From the NCBI GenBank assembly GCA_025454405.1, contig JALOON010000034.1, positions 1 to 64,000 of the forward strand: a DNA stretch of 64,000 nucleotides, in the 5' to 3' direction. Shown here piece after piece: positions 27,264 to 37,077 of this stretch. Numbering within the stretch: the stretch's first letter is position 1; the number at the start of each line of letters is the position of its first letter. The notes under the pieces are model-generated. The model ran no database searches and was not told where the DNA came from. It saw only the letters and a program-made list of their open reading frames with translations. The translations under genes were made by a program, and so were the position numbers. The DNA comes from Oscillatoriaceae cyanobacterium Prado104 (GTDB lineage Bacteria > Cyanobacteriota > Cyanobacteriia > Cyanobacteriales > Microcoleaceae).

Positions 27264-28559
27264 ATGTCTGAAAATCGCAAAACTGTAGGCTACCTGCTCA
27301 AAACTTATCCCAAACTTTCAGAAACTTTCATCTTGAATGAAATTCTGGAATTAGAACGCCAAGGGGTATCTTTGCACTTATTTTCCCTCCGCAAACCGAC
27401 GGATGAAAAAAATCACCCCGATGTTGCCAAAGTTAAAGCCAGCGTTACTTACATTCCCACGCTGCTGCCCGATTTCAACTTGCAAGATTTAATTAGTTTG
27501 CTAAAAGTTCACTGGCAGCTTTTGTCTCAAAGTCCGAGGCAATATTGGCAAGCGCTGCAATTTCACTTAGAGCGTCCCGAAAAGAAGCGCTGGAATGAAT
27601 TTTTGCAAGCTGGATATTTGGCAGCAACAATGCAGAAATTGGGACTTTCCCACCTGCAAGCACACTTTGCCAACATTCCAACAGCAACAACAGAAATTGC
27701 CAAGATTTTTGGCGGTTTTTCCTACAACATTTTTGCTCACGCTAAGGATATTTATTTGACAGAAACGGAAGTGCTCGATCGCCGGATTGCCAGTGCTGAA
27801 TTTGTACTTACTTGTACTGGATTCAATCACCGATATTTGCAATCTGTTTCTCAAAACAACACGCCGATTTACTTGTCCTATCACGGCATCGATTTGACTC
27901 GCTTCACCTCAGTATTTGCCAAACCAAAAACTGAAATTCCTTTAATTTTAAGCGTTGGCAGGTACTGCGAAAAGAAAGGATTTCCTTACTTAATCCAAGC
28001 TTGCCAGCAGTTGAAAAAACAAGGTCATAAATTTCAGTGCGATATCGTGGGTTACGGGCCTTTGCAAGGAGAACTCGCACAATTAATTGCCGATTTGGAT
28101 GTCGCGGATGTGGTTTCTCTCGCTGGCAAAATGACTCAGGATGAATTAGTCAAAATCTATCAAAAATCCAGCATATTTGTGCTGCCTTGTCAAGTGATGG
28201 ATAACGGCGATCGCGATGGAATTCCCAATGTTTTGTTAGAAGCAATGGCAATGGAAATTCCAGTAGTTTCTACCGATATTTCCGGCATTGGCGAACTTGT
28301 AGACAGCGGTAAAAATGGGTTTTTGGTTCCTGAAAAAAATCCGCCAGCTTTAGCCGATGCCTTGGAAAAATTGCTAACTCAGCCTGAATTGAGAGAACAG
28401 TTTGGCAAAGCAGGAAGACAGCGAGTTTTGCAGCAGTTTTCCCTAGAAAGAAACATCGGTGAAATTCGCGAATTGTTCGATCGAATGCTGAACTTAACTG
28501 TCATACCCAGCCAGCAACCAACAATCAAATTTACTGAAAAAGTGGAGGTTAAAGTCTGA
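27264..28559 (+). CDS. Glycosyltransferase family 4
   Basis: A 431-residue GT-B retaining glycosyltransferase. The C-terminal domain shows the GT4 signatures LSVGRYCEKKGFPYLI, the loop DIVGYGPLQGEL, and the E-x7-E motif in NVLLEAMAMEIPVVST. The N-terminal part (YPKLSETFILNEILELE) matches the colanic-acid/EPS transferase subgroup. Its stop codon overlaps the start of the next gene (TGATG), indicating translational coupling. The donor is likely a UDP- or GDP-sugar, not determinable here. Confidence 0.92.
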   Translation: MSENRKTVGYLLKTYPKLSETFILNEILELERQGVSLHLFSLRKPTDEKNHPDVAKVKASVTYIPTLLPDFNLQDLISLLKVHWQLLSQSPRQYWQALQFHLERPEKKRWNEFLQAGYLAATMQKLGLSHLQAHFANIPTATTEIAKIFGGFSYNIFAHAKDIYLTETEVLDRRIASAEFVLTCTGFNHRYLQSVSQNNTPIYLSYHGIDLTRFTSVFAKPKTEIPLILSVGRYCEKKGFPYLIQACQQLKKQGHKFQCDIVGYGPLQGELAQLIADLDVADVVSLAGKMTQDELVKIYQKSSIFVLPCQVMDNGDRDGIPNVLLEAMAMEIPVVSTDISGIGELVDSGKNGFLVPEKNPPALADALEKLLTQPELREQFGKAGRQRVLQQFSLERNIGEIRELFDRMLNLTVIPSQQPTIKFTEKVEVKV

Positions 28560-29746
28560 TGAAAAAGCTGATGTTTTACTGCCAACATATTTTAGGCATC
28601 GGTCATTTAGTTCGCAGCATGGAAATCGTGCGCGGCTTAGTTGCAGACTTCGAGATTTGTTTTATCAACGGCGGCAAAGCAATTGCCGGATTTGAAGTTC
28701 CCGCCGGAGTTGAAGTCGTGAATTTGCCCGCGATCGAAACCGATCCAGAATTTCAAAATCTTTCCGTTGTTGATGACAATCGCAGCCTTGAAGAAGTTCA
28801 AGAATTCAGGAAGGATCGACTCTTAGAAATCTTTAACTCTTTTCAACCGGATGTTTTGATGGTAGAGTTATTTCCCTTTGGCAGGAGGCGGTTTTCCTTT
28901 GAATTGATTCCACTGTTGGAACGGGTAAAAGCCCAGGGGCGATTTACCAAAGTAGTGTGCAGTTTGCGCGATATTGTTGTCACCAAACAAGACCAAGAAA
29001 GGCACGAAGAAAAAATTTGCAAGTTGATGAATCAATACTTCGATATGTTGTTGATTCACGGCGATCGCAAATTTCAGCCCTTAGAGGAAAGCTTTTCGAG
29101 AATTAGCGATTTAAACTGCCAAGTTCACTACACCGGATACGTAGTGCAACCTTCACCAGTAAATCCGGTACTTACCGCTGAAGACAAAGATGTTTTGAAT
29201 TTGGGAAAACCAATAATTTTAGCGAGTATCGGCGGCGGTAGATTCGGGCATGAATTGCTCGATTGTTTGGCAGAAACTGCACCAATTTTAAACCGAATAA
29301 TTCACCATCAAATCCAGATATTCACTGGTCCTTTTTTTCCAGAATCAAAGTTTGCCCAACTGCAAGCCCGCGCAGCCTATCGATCGAATGTCAACATTCG
29401 ACGTTACACCCCAAATCTGCTGGCATACATGGAAAAAGCCGATCTTTCTATTAGTATGGGAGGCTACAACACTACCATGAATATTTTGACAACAGGAGTG
29501 CGATCGATGATGCTGCCATTTGTGGGGAATGGCGATCTCGAACAAACTATCAGAAGCCAAAAACTGGAAAATTTGGGAATCTTAAATGTGATTCGTCCCG
29601 AAGATTTGGAACCTAGAAAATTTGCCGACAAAATTGTGCGGTGTTTGATTGAAACGCCGAATCCGGTGAGACTAGATCTGCAGGGAGTGGATAAAACTGC
29701 TGTTTTCTTGAAGGGTTTACTTCAAAAAGAGGCTGTTGCTGCTTAA
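28559..29746 (+). CDS. MurG-like (GT28-type) glycosyltransferase, second copy
   Basis: A 395-residue GT-B protein sharing a one-base stop/start overlap with the preceding GT4 gene. It begins KLMFYCQHILGIGHLVRSM, the GHGH-like acceptor loop, and continues to ILASIGGGRFG and SISMGGYNTTMNIL, the same donor-site motifs as at 25882-27120. The two enzymes are divergent paralogues. With the GT4 they probably add successive sugars to one repeat unit. Confidence 0.82.
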   Translation: MKKLMFYCQHILGIGHLVRSMEIVRGLVADFEICFINGGKAIAGFEVPAGVEVVNLPAIETDPEFQNLSVVDDNRSLEEVQEFRKDRLLEIFNSFQPDVLMVELFPFGRRRFSFELIPLLERVKAQGRFTKVVCSLRDIVVTKQDQERHEEKICKLMNQYFDMLLIHGDRKFQPLEESFSRISDLNCQVHYTGYVVQPSPVNPVLTAEDKDVLNLGKPIILASIGGGRFGHELLDCLAETAPILNRIIHHQIQIFTGPFFPESKFAQLQARAAYRSNVNIRRYTPNLLAYMEKADLSISMGGYNTTMNILTTGVRSMMLPFVGNGDLEQTIRSQKLENLGILNVIRPEDLEPRKFADKIVRCLIETPNPVRLDLQGVDKTAVFLKGLLQKEAVAA

Positions 29747-29814
29747 ACAGTTGACAGTTGACAGTTGACAGTTAACAGCGAGTTGGAAAATCTCGCTTTT
29801 ACCTTAAATCTAGA

Positions 29815-30112
29815 TCCCCCTAAATCCCCCTTAAGAAGGGGGACTTTGAGAGCTTCCAGTCCCCCCCTTCTTAAGGGGGGCTAGGGGGGATCTCATCCAT
29901 GAAAAACCGCAGTTTTTCACATCCTAAATCCCCCTTAAGAAGGGGGACTTTGAGAGCTTCCGGTCCCCCCCTTCTTAAGGGGGAGCTAGGGGGGATCTCA
30001 TCCATGAAAAACCGCAGTTTTTCACATCCTAAATCCCCCTTAAGAAGGGGGACTTTGAGAGCTTCCGGTCCTCCCCTTCTTAAGCGGGGGCGAGGGGGGA
30101 TCTCATCCATAA
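29815..30112. repeat. Three about 104-bp repeats with cccccttaagaaggggg palindromes
   Basis: The unit begins aaatcccccttaagaag (29822, 29926, 30031). Each contains a direct form and an inverted form of the palindrome about 40 bases apart and ends with tctcatccat and aaaaaccgc. Related units lie at 31703-31735, 32866-32998 and 56771-57037. Continuous open frames across it on both strands reflect the repeat, not genes. Confidence 0.88.
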
Positions 30113-30149
30113 AAAACCGCAAAAATTATCAAATTGAGGAGTGAATTTA

Positions 30150-31367
30150 ATGACAGTTAAAGTTTGCATTGCCAGTTTAGAATACCCGCCAGAAGTGGGC
30201 GGAGTTGGGGAATCAGTACATCGAATTGCCCACATGATGTTGGAGTTGGGCTACGAAGTTCACGTTGCTGTTTTTCATTCCAAACAGCGGAAGTTTGTGG
30301 CAGGAGAAACTCAGCGGGCTAGAATCGAAACCACAGATTGTGATGGTGTTTTAGTACACCGTTTGTATCCGCCGGCGCGATCGACTGAACCGATTATGCA
30401 GGATTTTTTGAGCGAGATTTATTCTCAATTAAAGAACCTGCATCAAATGTACAATTACAATCTGTTTCATGCTTTTTTTATCAATGAAACGGGTTTTATT
30501 ACTACTTTGCTAGCCCGCGAACAAAATGTGCCGGTTATCAACAGCATTCGCGGTAGCGACTTGCACAAACATATTTTCAATGCCAAACAACACGGTCAAA
30601 CTGTTTGGATCTTGGAAAATTCGTCTTGGGTAACTTTTGTCAGCCGCGATTTGCAAACAAGAGGCCGCATTTTAGCACCTGCAATTCAAGAGAAATCCTC
30701 AGCATTTTGGAATTCGATCGCCCCGATCGATTTCACTCAACTCACGCCCCCAATTGTACCCGGTAAATTGCGCGGAACTGTTATCGGTTCTGTCGGTCGT
30801 TTCCGCGACAAAAAAGGTATTGAATATTTGATGGAAGCCTGCGGCAAAATCAGTGCAGAAATCGATTTAACGCTGCTGTTAATTGGCGATTTTGCCGATC
30901 GCGAACGGGATTACTGGCAGCAAGAAGTTAAAAACAGCGGTTTGGGCGATCGACTGATTGTCACCGGACTTGTCAGCCGCGAAACAGCCCTTTCTTACCT
31001 GCCAATTATCGATATTTTTGCGATTCCTTCCCTGCACGATGGCTGTCCTAATGCGATGTTAGAAGCAATGTTAGCAGGCAAAGCGATCGTCGGTACAAAA
31101 GTAGATGCGATCGGCGATATTTTGGCAGATGAAGTAGATGCTTTGCTAGTAAATCCCGGTTCGGCATCAGAATTAGCAGTTGCTTTGCGCCAACTCGCCC
31201 TCAAGCCTGAATTGCGACAAAAACTCGGTTTTGCTGCTGTTAAAAAGGCGATCGAACAGTTAAATCCTGCTGTCGAAAAAGCCAATTGGCAAAGCGTTTA
31301 TCAGACTGTTTTGCGTGAATCTTTGCTAAATTTGCCCGCAGCTAATGCTCTCAAAGTTTACGCTTAG
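30150..31367 (+). CDS. Glycosyltransferase family 4
   Basis: The ATG at 30150 (nine bases after gaggag) gives 405 residues; a GTG at 30141 is less likely. N-terminal SLEYPPEVGGVGESVHRIAH is the family's acceptor/nucleotide loop. The C-terminal part has SVGRFRDKKGIEYLMEA, LIVTGLVSRE and the E-x7-E region in PNAMLEAMLAGKAIVGT. It is a cytoplasmic retaining transferase of the exopolysaccharide locus. It is isolated from its neighbours by repeat islands on both sides. Confidence 0.92.
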   Translation: MTVKVCIASLEYPPEVGGVGESVHRIAHMMLELGYEVHVAVFHSKQRKFVAGETQRARIETTDCDGVLVHRLYPPARSTEPIMQDFLSEIYSQLKNLHQMYNYNLFHAFFINETGFITTLLAREQNVPVINSIRGSDLHKHIFNAKQHGQTVWILENSSWVTFVSRDLQTRGRILAPAIQEKSSAFWNSIAPIDFTQLTPPIVPGKLRGTVIGSVGRFRDKKGIEYLMEACGKISAEIDLTLLLIGDFADRERDYWQQEVKNSGLGDRLIVTGLVSRETALSYLPIIDIFAIPSLHDGCPNAMLEAMLAGKAIVGTKVDAIGDILADEVDALLVNPGSASELAVALRQLALKPELRQKLGFAAVKKAIEQLNPAVEKANWQSVYQTVLRESLLNLPAANALKVYA

Positions 31368-31740
31368 AGCCCCCCAGCTCCAGGCCTGTTTCATTCTCTT
31401 AACTGGTTCCTAAGCTCTGCCTGGGAACCGAGATCTAGAGGCTCTGCCTCCAATTTTTAACTGGTTTCTAGGCTCTGCCTGGGAACCGAGATCTAGAGGC
31501 TCTGACTCCAATTTCCTCATTTTCTCATTCAAACCAGGCGAGGCAGAGCCTCGCGATCTGCGTTACCAGGCAGAGCCTGGTAACGAGTAGAACCAGGCAG
31601 AGCCTGGTAACGAGCAGACCAGGCAGAGCCTGGTAACGAGTAGACCAGGCAGAGCCTGGTAACGAGTAGACCAGGCAGAGCCTGGTAACGAGTAAATGCT
31701 CAAAGTCCCCCTTCTTAAGGGGGATTTAGGGGGATCTCTC
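31368..31740. repeat. Palindromic repeat island, including five tandem ccaggcagagcctgg hairpins
   Basis: The first part has two long repeats centred on gagatctagaggctctgcc. At 31566, 31593, 31619, 31645 and 31671 the hairpin ccaggcagagcctgg recurs with spacings of 27, 26, 26 and 26 bases, joined by taacgagtaga-type spacers. A cccccttaagggggatt element ends the island. Spacers are almost identical, so it is not a CRISPR array. Confidence 0.88.
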
Positions 31741-31806
31741 CTAATTTTTGCGAAAAGTCCGAATCAGAAACGTATAACTAATTAGAGAACAGGAGTTACC
31801 GCCGTG

Positions 31807-32859
31807 ATGTCACCAAAAGTTACAATTGTTGTCTCGCCCCGCGAACGTTTTAGTTACACTCGCGAGTCTTTAGAAAGCATATACCAACATACAGAAACAC
31901 CGTTTTCCCTCATCTATGTTGACGGAAATTCTCCAACTCCGATGCAGCAATATCTGGAAGCCCAGGCACAAGAAAAAGGTTTTCAATTACTGAGAGCGGA
32001 GGCTTATTTGTCGCCAAATGAAGCTAGAAATTTTGCTTTAGATCGAGTTGAAACTGAATACGTTCTCTTTATAGATAACGATGTTGTTGTCACTCCCGGT
32101 TGGCTCGATCGACTTTTGGAATGCGCGATCGAAACCAAAGCCTCTGTCGTTTGTCCCCTCACCTGCATTGGCAATCCACTGCACGAAACTATCCATTTAG
32201 CGGGAGGAGAAGCGCGGATTGTTTTGGAACAAAAACCTGGCAAGACTAAAGTCAAGCGGAAGGTACATGAAAAACACCATTTCGTCAACCGTCCGGTTGC
32301 TGAAGTGCGCGAACAACTTCACAGAAATCAATGCGAATTTGCTGAATTTCACTGCATGTTAGTCCGCACTGAAATTTTTACCCGCATCGGCAAACTGGAT
32401 GAAAAGCTGCTTAGCACGCGGGAACATATCGATTTTTGCATGAGCGTGACGAATGTAGGCGGAACTATTTATTGCGAACCAGCATCGGTAGTTACTTACG
32501 TTCCCGGCCCGCTGCAATGGTCTGATTTTGCCTTTTTTATGCTGCGCTGGAGCGATGCTTGGGAAGTGGCAAGTTTGGAACATTTCCGCACCAAATGGAA
32601 TCTAACTGAAGACAAGTATTTCAAAAAGCGCTACAGCAGATTGGGACAGCGCCGCCACCAGGGTATTGTCCGACCTTTTGTACGCAAAATTGCCTTCGGA
32701 AATCGCAATCCGCAGTTAGAAAAAATGTTGATTCGGTTCGATCGCATTCTCAATCGCTACATTACTTCTCGGTTCGATCGTGCGGGCGATCGTAAAGTCG
32801 AAGTAAAGGTATTGCAACCGGAGAAATTGCGGGTTTTGGAAGCAGCATCTTCTAGTTGA
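31807..32859 (+). CDS. Glycosyltransferase family 2
   Basis: The ATG at 31807 (GTG at 31804 also possible, aggag at about 31790) gives 350 residues. A GT-A fold is indicated by TIVVSPRERFSYTRESL, YVDGNSPTPMQQYL, and the metal-binding DxD-like segment LFIDNDVVVTPGWLD. LDEKLLSTREHIDFCM follows near the acceptor site. It is an inverting transferase, probably cytoplasmic, as no membrane helices are evident. The C-terminal 60 residues are basic. Confidence 0.9.
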   Translation: MSPKVTIVVSPRERFSYTRESLESIYQHTETPFSLIYVDGNSPTPMQQYLEAQAQEKGFQLLRAEAYLSPNEARNFALDRVETEYVLFIDNDVVVTPGWLDRLLECAIETKASVVCPLTCIGNPLHETIHLAGGEARIVLEQKPGKTKVKRKVHEKHHFVNRPVAEVREQLHRNQCEFAEFHCMLVRTEIFTRIGKLDEKLLSTREHIDFCMSVTNVGGTIYCEPASVVTYVPGPLQWSDFAFFMLRWSDAWEVASLEHFRTKWNLTEDKYFKKRYSRLGQRRHQGIVRPFVRKIAFGNRNPQLEKMLIRFDRILNRYITSRFDRAGDRKVEVKVLQPEKLRVLEAASSS

Positions 32860-32865
32860 GAAACT

Positions 32866-32998
32866 CGGAGATCCCCCCTAACCCCCCTTAAGAAGGGGGG
32901 GACCGGAATCTGCTCAAAGTCCCCCTTTTTAAGGGGGATTTAGGGGGATCGGAATCTGCTCAAAGTCCCCCTTTTTAAGGGGGATTTAGGGGGATCGA
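32866..32998. repeat. Repeats of the agtccccctttttaaggggg family
   Basis: Three related units of about 50-60 bases, each with a ccccctttttaagggggat hairpin and a gatcggaatctgctcaaa linker, lie between the GT2 gene and the ABC transporter gene. Confidence 0.8.
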
Positions 32999-33158
32999 GA
33001 CTCAGTAAAAACCTGAATTTCTCAATGATTTTAGTCTTAAGTTGACACCAAGACCTCGCGGTTGTCACCTCGTCAGAAATTTAGAGTCTGGACTGATTTT
33101 CTAGCATCTACCGGGAGAGAGATAAAATTGCACGATCCATCTTTTGAAGGAATCTAAA

Positions 33159-35012
33159 ATGCCGGAAACTAAAAGTATTAAAGAAACCATACCCGGAATG
33201 GGACGAATTATTGGCAAATTCTGGCCGCAGATTCGCAAACAAAACCTGTTGATTGTCATTTCATTTCTAGCACTAATTGCTGAAACTGTTTTTCGATTGC
33301 TAGAACCTTGGCCTTTAAAAATAATCTTTGATTACATTTTGCTATCGGGTTTTGAAAGCGCTTCTCAAGTATTTCCAATTATTCAACAGCTCAACACTTT
33401 GGAATTGCTAACAATCCTGGCTGTGGCAATTGTAGCGATCGCAGCTTTGCGGGCGGGTTGTGCTTATATAAGTACGATCGGCATGGCTTTAGCTGCTACC
33501 CACATCATGACAGAAATTCGCGGCACTCTTTACAGTCACTTGCAGCGGCTTTCCCTGTCGTTTCACAGTAAAGCTAAAAGCGGCGATTTAATTACCCGCG
33601 TTACCTACGATGTCGAGCGCATTCGCGAAGCTACTGTCACCGCAGCACTGCCGCTATTTACTAATGTTTTTACCCTCACGGGAATGCTGGGGGTAATGCT
33701 GTGGATGAATTGGGAATTAGCAATAATTGCGATCGCAGTTTTTCCGCTATTTATCCTTGTTTCTGCTCACCTTTCCAAACGGATTCAAAAAGTAGCTCGC
33801 AAGCAGCGCAAGCGCGAGGGCGCGATGGCCGCCACCGCCGCCGAAGCAATGGGTGCGATTAAAGTAGTGCAAGCTCTTTCACTGCAAGGAATGTTAGAAA
33901 GTTCCTTTTCTAAAGACAACCAAAAAAGCTTGCAGGAAGGTGCAGAAAGTCAAAAATTAGCAGCAGGATTGGAGCGAACTGTAGAGATGTTGGTTGCCGT
34001 TGCAACGGCTTTAATTCTGTGGCGCGGCGTGCAGTTAGTGCTGGATAAAATGGTTTCTCCGGGTGAGTTATTAGTCTTTATTAACTACCTCAAAACCGCT
34101 TTCAAACCGATGCGTCAATTGGCAAAATATACCGCTCAAATTTCTAAAGCAACTGCTTCGGGAGAACGGATTATCGACCTCTTAGATACTGTACCGGAAA
34201 TTCGCGATTCGCGGGGTGCAATTACAGCGCCTCATTTCCGAGGTGCAGTGGAATTTAAAAATGTCATGTTTGCTTACGAACCGGAAAAAGTGATTTTGCA
34301 AAACATGAGTTTTCGAGTAAAAGCCGGCCAGCAAATTGCTTTAGTCGGCCCTTCCGGCGGCGGTAAATCGAGTTTAGTCAGCTTGTTGTTGCGGCTTTAC
34401 GATCCTTTGGAAGGTAATATTTTAATTGACGGACATGACTTGCGCGAATACAAAGTTGATTCGCTGCGCCAACAGATTAGTATCGTACTTCAAGAGAGTG
34501 TTTTGTTTGCTGTCAGTGTCAGAGATAACATTGCTTACGGATGTTTGAACGCCACTGATGCGGAAATTGAAGCGGCCGCCCGTTTGGCCAATGCGCACGA
34601 TTTTATCGAAGCATTACCTCAAGGTTACGATACTATTTTAGGGGAAAGAGGAGCGACACTTTCAGGAGGACAAAGACAGAGAATTGCGATCGCCCGCGCG
34701 GCTGTGCGTCAATCTCCGATCGTTATTTTAGACGAACCGACAACTGGTTTGGACCAAGAAAACGAACGCGATGTCAGCGAAGCTTTAGAAAGATTGACTC
34801 TGAATTGCACGACTTTTTGGATTACTCACAATCTCCAAGCTGCCGAACAAGCAGATACGATTCTGTACATTGAAAGCGGTCAAGTTGTGGAACAAGGCAG
34901 TCATAAAGAATTGCTGAAATTGGGTGGAAAATATGCAGCAATGCATGCAGTGCAAAGTGCGATCGGCAATAATTTTTCTAATGAATCTGACTCGTTTGCT
35001 ATATTGAATTAA
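33159..35012 (+). CDS. ABC exporter (fused permease and ATPase)
   Basis: The ATG at 33159 gives 617 residues. The N-terminal half carries about six transmembrane helices of a type-1 exporter. The C-terminal ABC domain has Walker A GPSGGGKS (residues 397-404), signature LSGGQRQRIAIARA, Walker B IVILDEPTTG, and the switch histidine in FWITHNL. The half-transporter would act as a homodimer. Related proteins export lipids, peptides or glycans, and its place among glycosyltransferases suggests export of a glycan intermediate. An acyl- or peptide-export role cannot be excluded. Confidence 0.92.
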   Translation: MPETKSIKETIPGMGRIIGKFWPQIRKQNLLIVISFLALIAETVFRLLEPWPLKIIFDYILLSGFESASQVFPIIQQLNTLELLTILAVAIVAIAALRAGCAYISTIGMALAATHIMTEIRGTLYSHLQRLSLSFHSKAKSGDLITRVTYDVERIREATVTAALPLFTNVFTLTGMLGVMLWMNWELAIIAIAVFPLFILVSAHLSKRIQKVARKQRKREGAMAATAAEAMGAIKVVQALSLQGMLESSFSKDNQKSLQEGAESQKLAAGLERTVEMLVAVATALILWRGVQLVLDKMVSPGELLVFINYLKTAFKPMRQLAKYTAQISKATASGERIIDLLDTVPEIRDSRGAITAPHFRGAVEFKNVMFAYEPEKVILQNMSFRVKAGQQIALVGPSGGGKSSLVSLLLRLYDPLEGNILIDGHDLREYKVDSLRQQISIVLQESVLFAVSVRDNIAYGCLNATDAEIEAAARLANAHDFIEALPQGYDTILGERGATLSGGQRQRIAIARAAVRQSPIVILDEPTTGLDQENERDVSEALERLTLNCTTFWITHNLQAAEQADTILYIESGQVVEQGSHKELLKLGGKYAAMHAVQSAIGNNFSNESDSFAILN

Positions 35013-35063
35013 GGTAGCAACTGTAAATTGTAGATTTTGGAGTTTTGCAGGTTTTATTTGCTC

Positions 35064-36797
35064 ATGGTTTCTCAGTTTCCCCTGGTTTTTCTAATTGCTT
35101 TGACGGTGGCAACCCCTGTTTTTGGCAGCGAGTCGGCTGAGTTCGATCGAGAATTGCATTCCCTCGCTAATAGCAAAATTCCGCTCGATCGAAATGCCAC
35201 TGAACTTAAGTCCGCTGAAGCAGCAAATCAAGAATCTGAAAATTCCCAAATCTTGGAAATTCCGGCAGAATTGGCAAAGTCCGATCGCCCTTCAACAGTT
35301 GTAGAAATAGGTACTACCGAACGACTTCCTCCCGGTGCGGAAACGGGCGATCGCAACTCCTTAGCAACTATAACATCTGTCTCCGAATTGTCCGACGTTA
35401 AACCTACAGATTGGGCATTTAGCGCGCTTAAATCTTTGGTTGAACGTTACGGATTAATAGCAGGATATCCCGACGGAACCTTTCGCGGTAATCGCGCTTT
35501 AACGCGCTACGAATTTGCCGCAGCTTTGAATGCAGCGCTCGATCGCCTGCAGGAGAAAATTGGCAGCAATACAGCTAATTCGATCGCCCGCGAAGATTTG
35601 GATGTATTGCGCAAACTGCAAACAGAATTCGATCGAGAATTGGTAACTTTGCGGGGCAGAACCGATAATTTAGAACAGCGTTTGGATGCCTTACAGCAGT
35701 TTTCAACTACTACTAAATTGGAGGGAGAAGCGCTTGTCGGAGTTATTGGAGTTGAGGGAAATGAAAAAGCAGATGGTGAAGGCGATGTTGACAGCAATCT
35801 AACTTTAGGTTATAGAGTTAGGTTGAATTTTGACACGAGTTTTACAGGGAAAGACAGGCTGAGAACGAGACTGCAAGCTAACAACATTCCTAAAGTTAGC
35901 GATGCTGCGGAAACTGACATGGCTAATCTGAGTTTTCAAGGCGAAAGCGACAATGAATTTGAACTGAGTCGGTTAGAATATCGATTTCCAATTAACAGGC
36001 AAGCAGTGGTTTATGTAGAAGCTGTCGGCGGCAGTCTCAACGATTATACTGATACTCTCAATCCCTATTTAAGCGGTAGCAGTCGCGGTACGGTATCTCG
36101 TTTCGGACAGCGAAATCCTATCTACCGTCAAGGCGAAGGTAGCGGCATCGGAGTTAGTTATGCTTTCAGCAAAAGCGTGAGTTTAGATGCCGGATTTATC
36201 GCCGATAAAGCCAACGATCCGGCGATTGGTTTTGGCAAAGCAGCCTACGGTGCGATCGCCCAATTAACGGTTCGACCAACTAATAATATCGGAGTTGGTT
36301 TAACCTACATTCGCTCTTATAATAGCCTGGATACGGGAACGGGGAGCGATCGAGCAAACGACCCTTTTGATGGCGAAAGTGACGCGATTTCAGCGAATTC
36401 TTTCGGCATTCAATCTACTGTCAAAATCAACCGCCAAATTACTGCAGGAGGTTGGGTGGGATACACCCGAGCCCGAGCCCTCGATTTGCCCGATCGACCC
36501 GAATCCAGTATGTTTAATTGGGCGGTAACTTTAGCGTTTCCAGACTTAGGTTCAGAAGATAGTGTAGGAGGTATAATTATCGGCCAGCCACCTAAAGTAA
36601 TAGATAGCGATTTTATCGAGGACGATCGAGCATATACAGACCCGGATACATCGCTGCACTTGGAAGCATTTTATCGGAGGCAAATTACCGACAATCTAGC
36701 AGTAACCCTAGGTTTGCTAGCAATTACCAACCCGGAACACAACAGCAACAACGATCCAATTTACATCGGCACGTTGCGCACAACATTTAGTTTTTGA
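35064..36797 (+). CDS. Outer-membrane SLH-domain porin
   Basis: The ATG at 35064 gives 577 residues with a signal peptide (FPLVFLIALTVATPVFG). One SLH domain (about 110-170: DVKPTDWAFSALKSLVERY, GYPDGTFRGNRALTRYEFA) binds the pyruvylated wall polymer. A coiled-coil segment (about 175-210) and an OprB-type beta barrel follow, ending in the aromatic TLRTTFSF, a normal outer-membrane terminus. Cyanobacterial members are major porins taking up inorganic ions or sugars. Its position just after the exporter may be incidental or may provide an exit path. Confidence 0.92.
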   Translation: MVSQFPLVFLIALTVATPVFGSESAEFDRELHSLANSKIPLDRNATELKSAEAANQESENSQILEIPAELAKSDRPSTVVEIGTTERLPPGAETGDRNSLATITSVSELSDVKPTDWAFSALKSLVERYGLIAGYPDGTFRGNRALTRYEFAAALNAALDRLQEKIGSNTANSIAREDLDVLRKLQTEFDRELVTLRGRTDNLEQRLDALQQFSTTTKLEGEALVGVIGVEGNEKADGEGDVDSNLTLGYRVRLNFDTSFTGKDRLRTRLQANNIPKVSDAAETDMANLSFQGESDNEFELSRLEYRFPINRQAVVYVEAVGGSLNDYTDTLNPYLSGSSRGTVSRFGQRNPIYRQGEGSGIGVSYAFSKSVSLDAGFIADKANDPAIGFGKAAYGAIAQLTVRPTNNIGVGLTYIRSYNSLDTGTGSDRANDPFDGESDAISANSFGIQSTVKINRQITAGGWVGYTRARALDLPDRPESSMFNWAVTLAFPDLGSEDSVGGIIIGQPPKVIDSDFIEDDRAYTDPDTSLHLEAFYRRQITDNLAVTLGLLAITNPEHNSNNDPIYIGTLRTTFSF

Positions 36798-36873
36798 CAA
36801 CAACAACTATGAAATATCAATTCTCGACTTTTGCATGAGATATAAATTGTTGATCTTTGTTGTTGGCGTGGTG

Positions 36874-36935
36874 GGGGCGGGTTTTAAAGATTGTTAGTGC
36901 AATGCAAGATTGTCGGCGAACCCGCCCCTACAGAT
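36874..36935. repeat. GC-rich mini inverted repeat (ggggcgggtt/aacccgcccc)
   Basis: gggggcgggtttt and gaacccgccccta form an inverted pair about 35 bases apart, the same element as at 27141-27202 and 46977-47152. A tail of caactatcaacta and inverted gagttttgag/ctcaaaactc repeats continues to just before the phosphatase gene at 37078. Confidence 0.6.
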
Positions 36936-37077
36936 TGTGATTTGTGTTATCAACGATCGACTGTCAACTATCGGGAGTTTTGAGTTGTGAGTTGTGAATT
37001 AAGAAATCTCTTTAACTCAAAACTCAAAATTTAAAACTCAAAACTTTTCTTAACTGTCAACTATCAACTAGAAAATC

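Noticed and set aside
29871-30144. Open frames of about 80 codons on both strands
   Set aside because: They translate the three 104-bp repeats and repeat the same peptide (KNRSFSHPKSPL type); no gene is supported.
31566-31685. CRISPR-like regular array
   Set aside because: Five repeats at 26-27 base spacing look regular, but the spacers are the same short sequence each time and the unit is a simple palindrome, so it is a tandem REP-like array.
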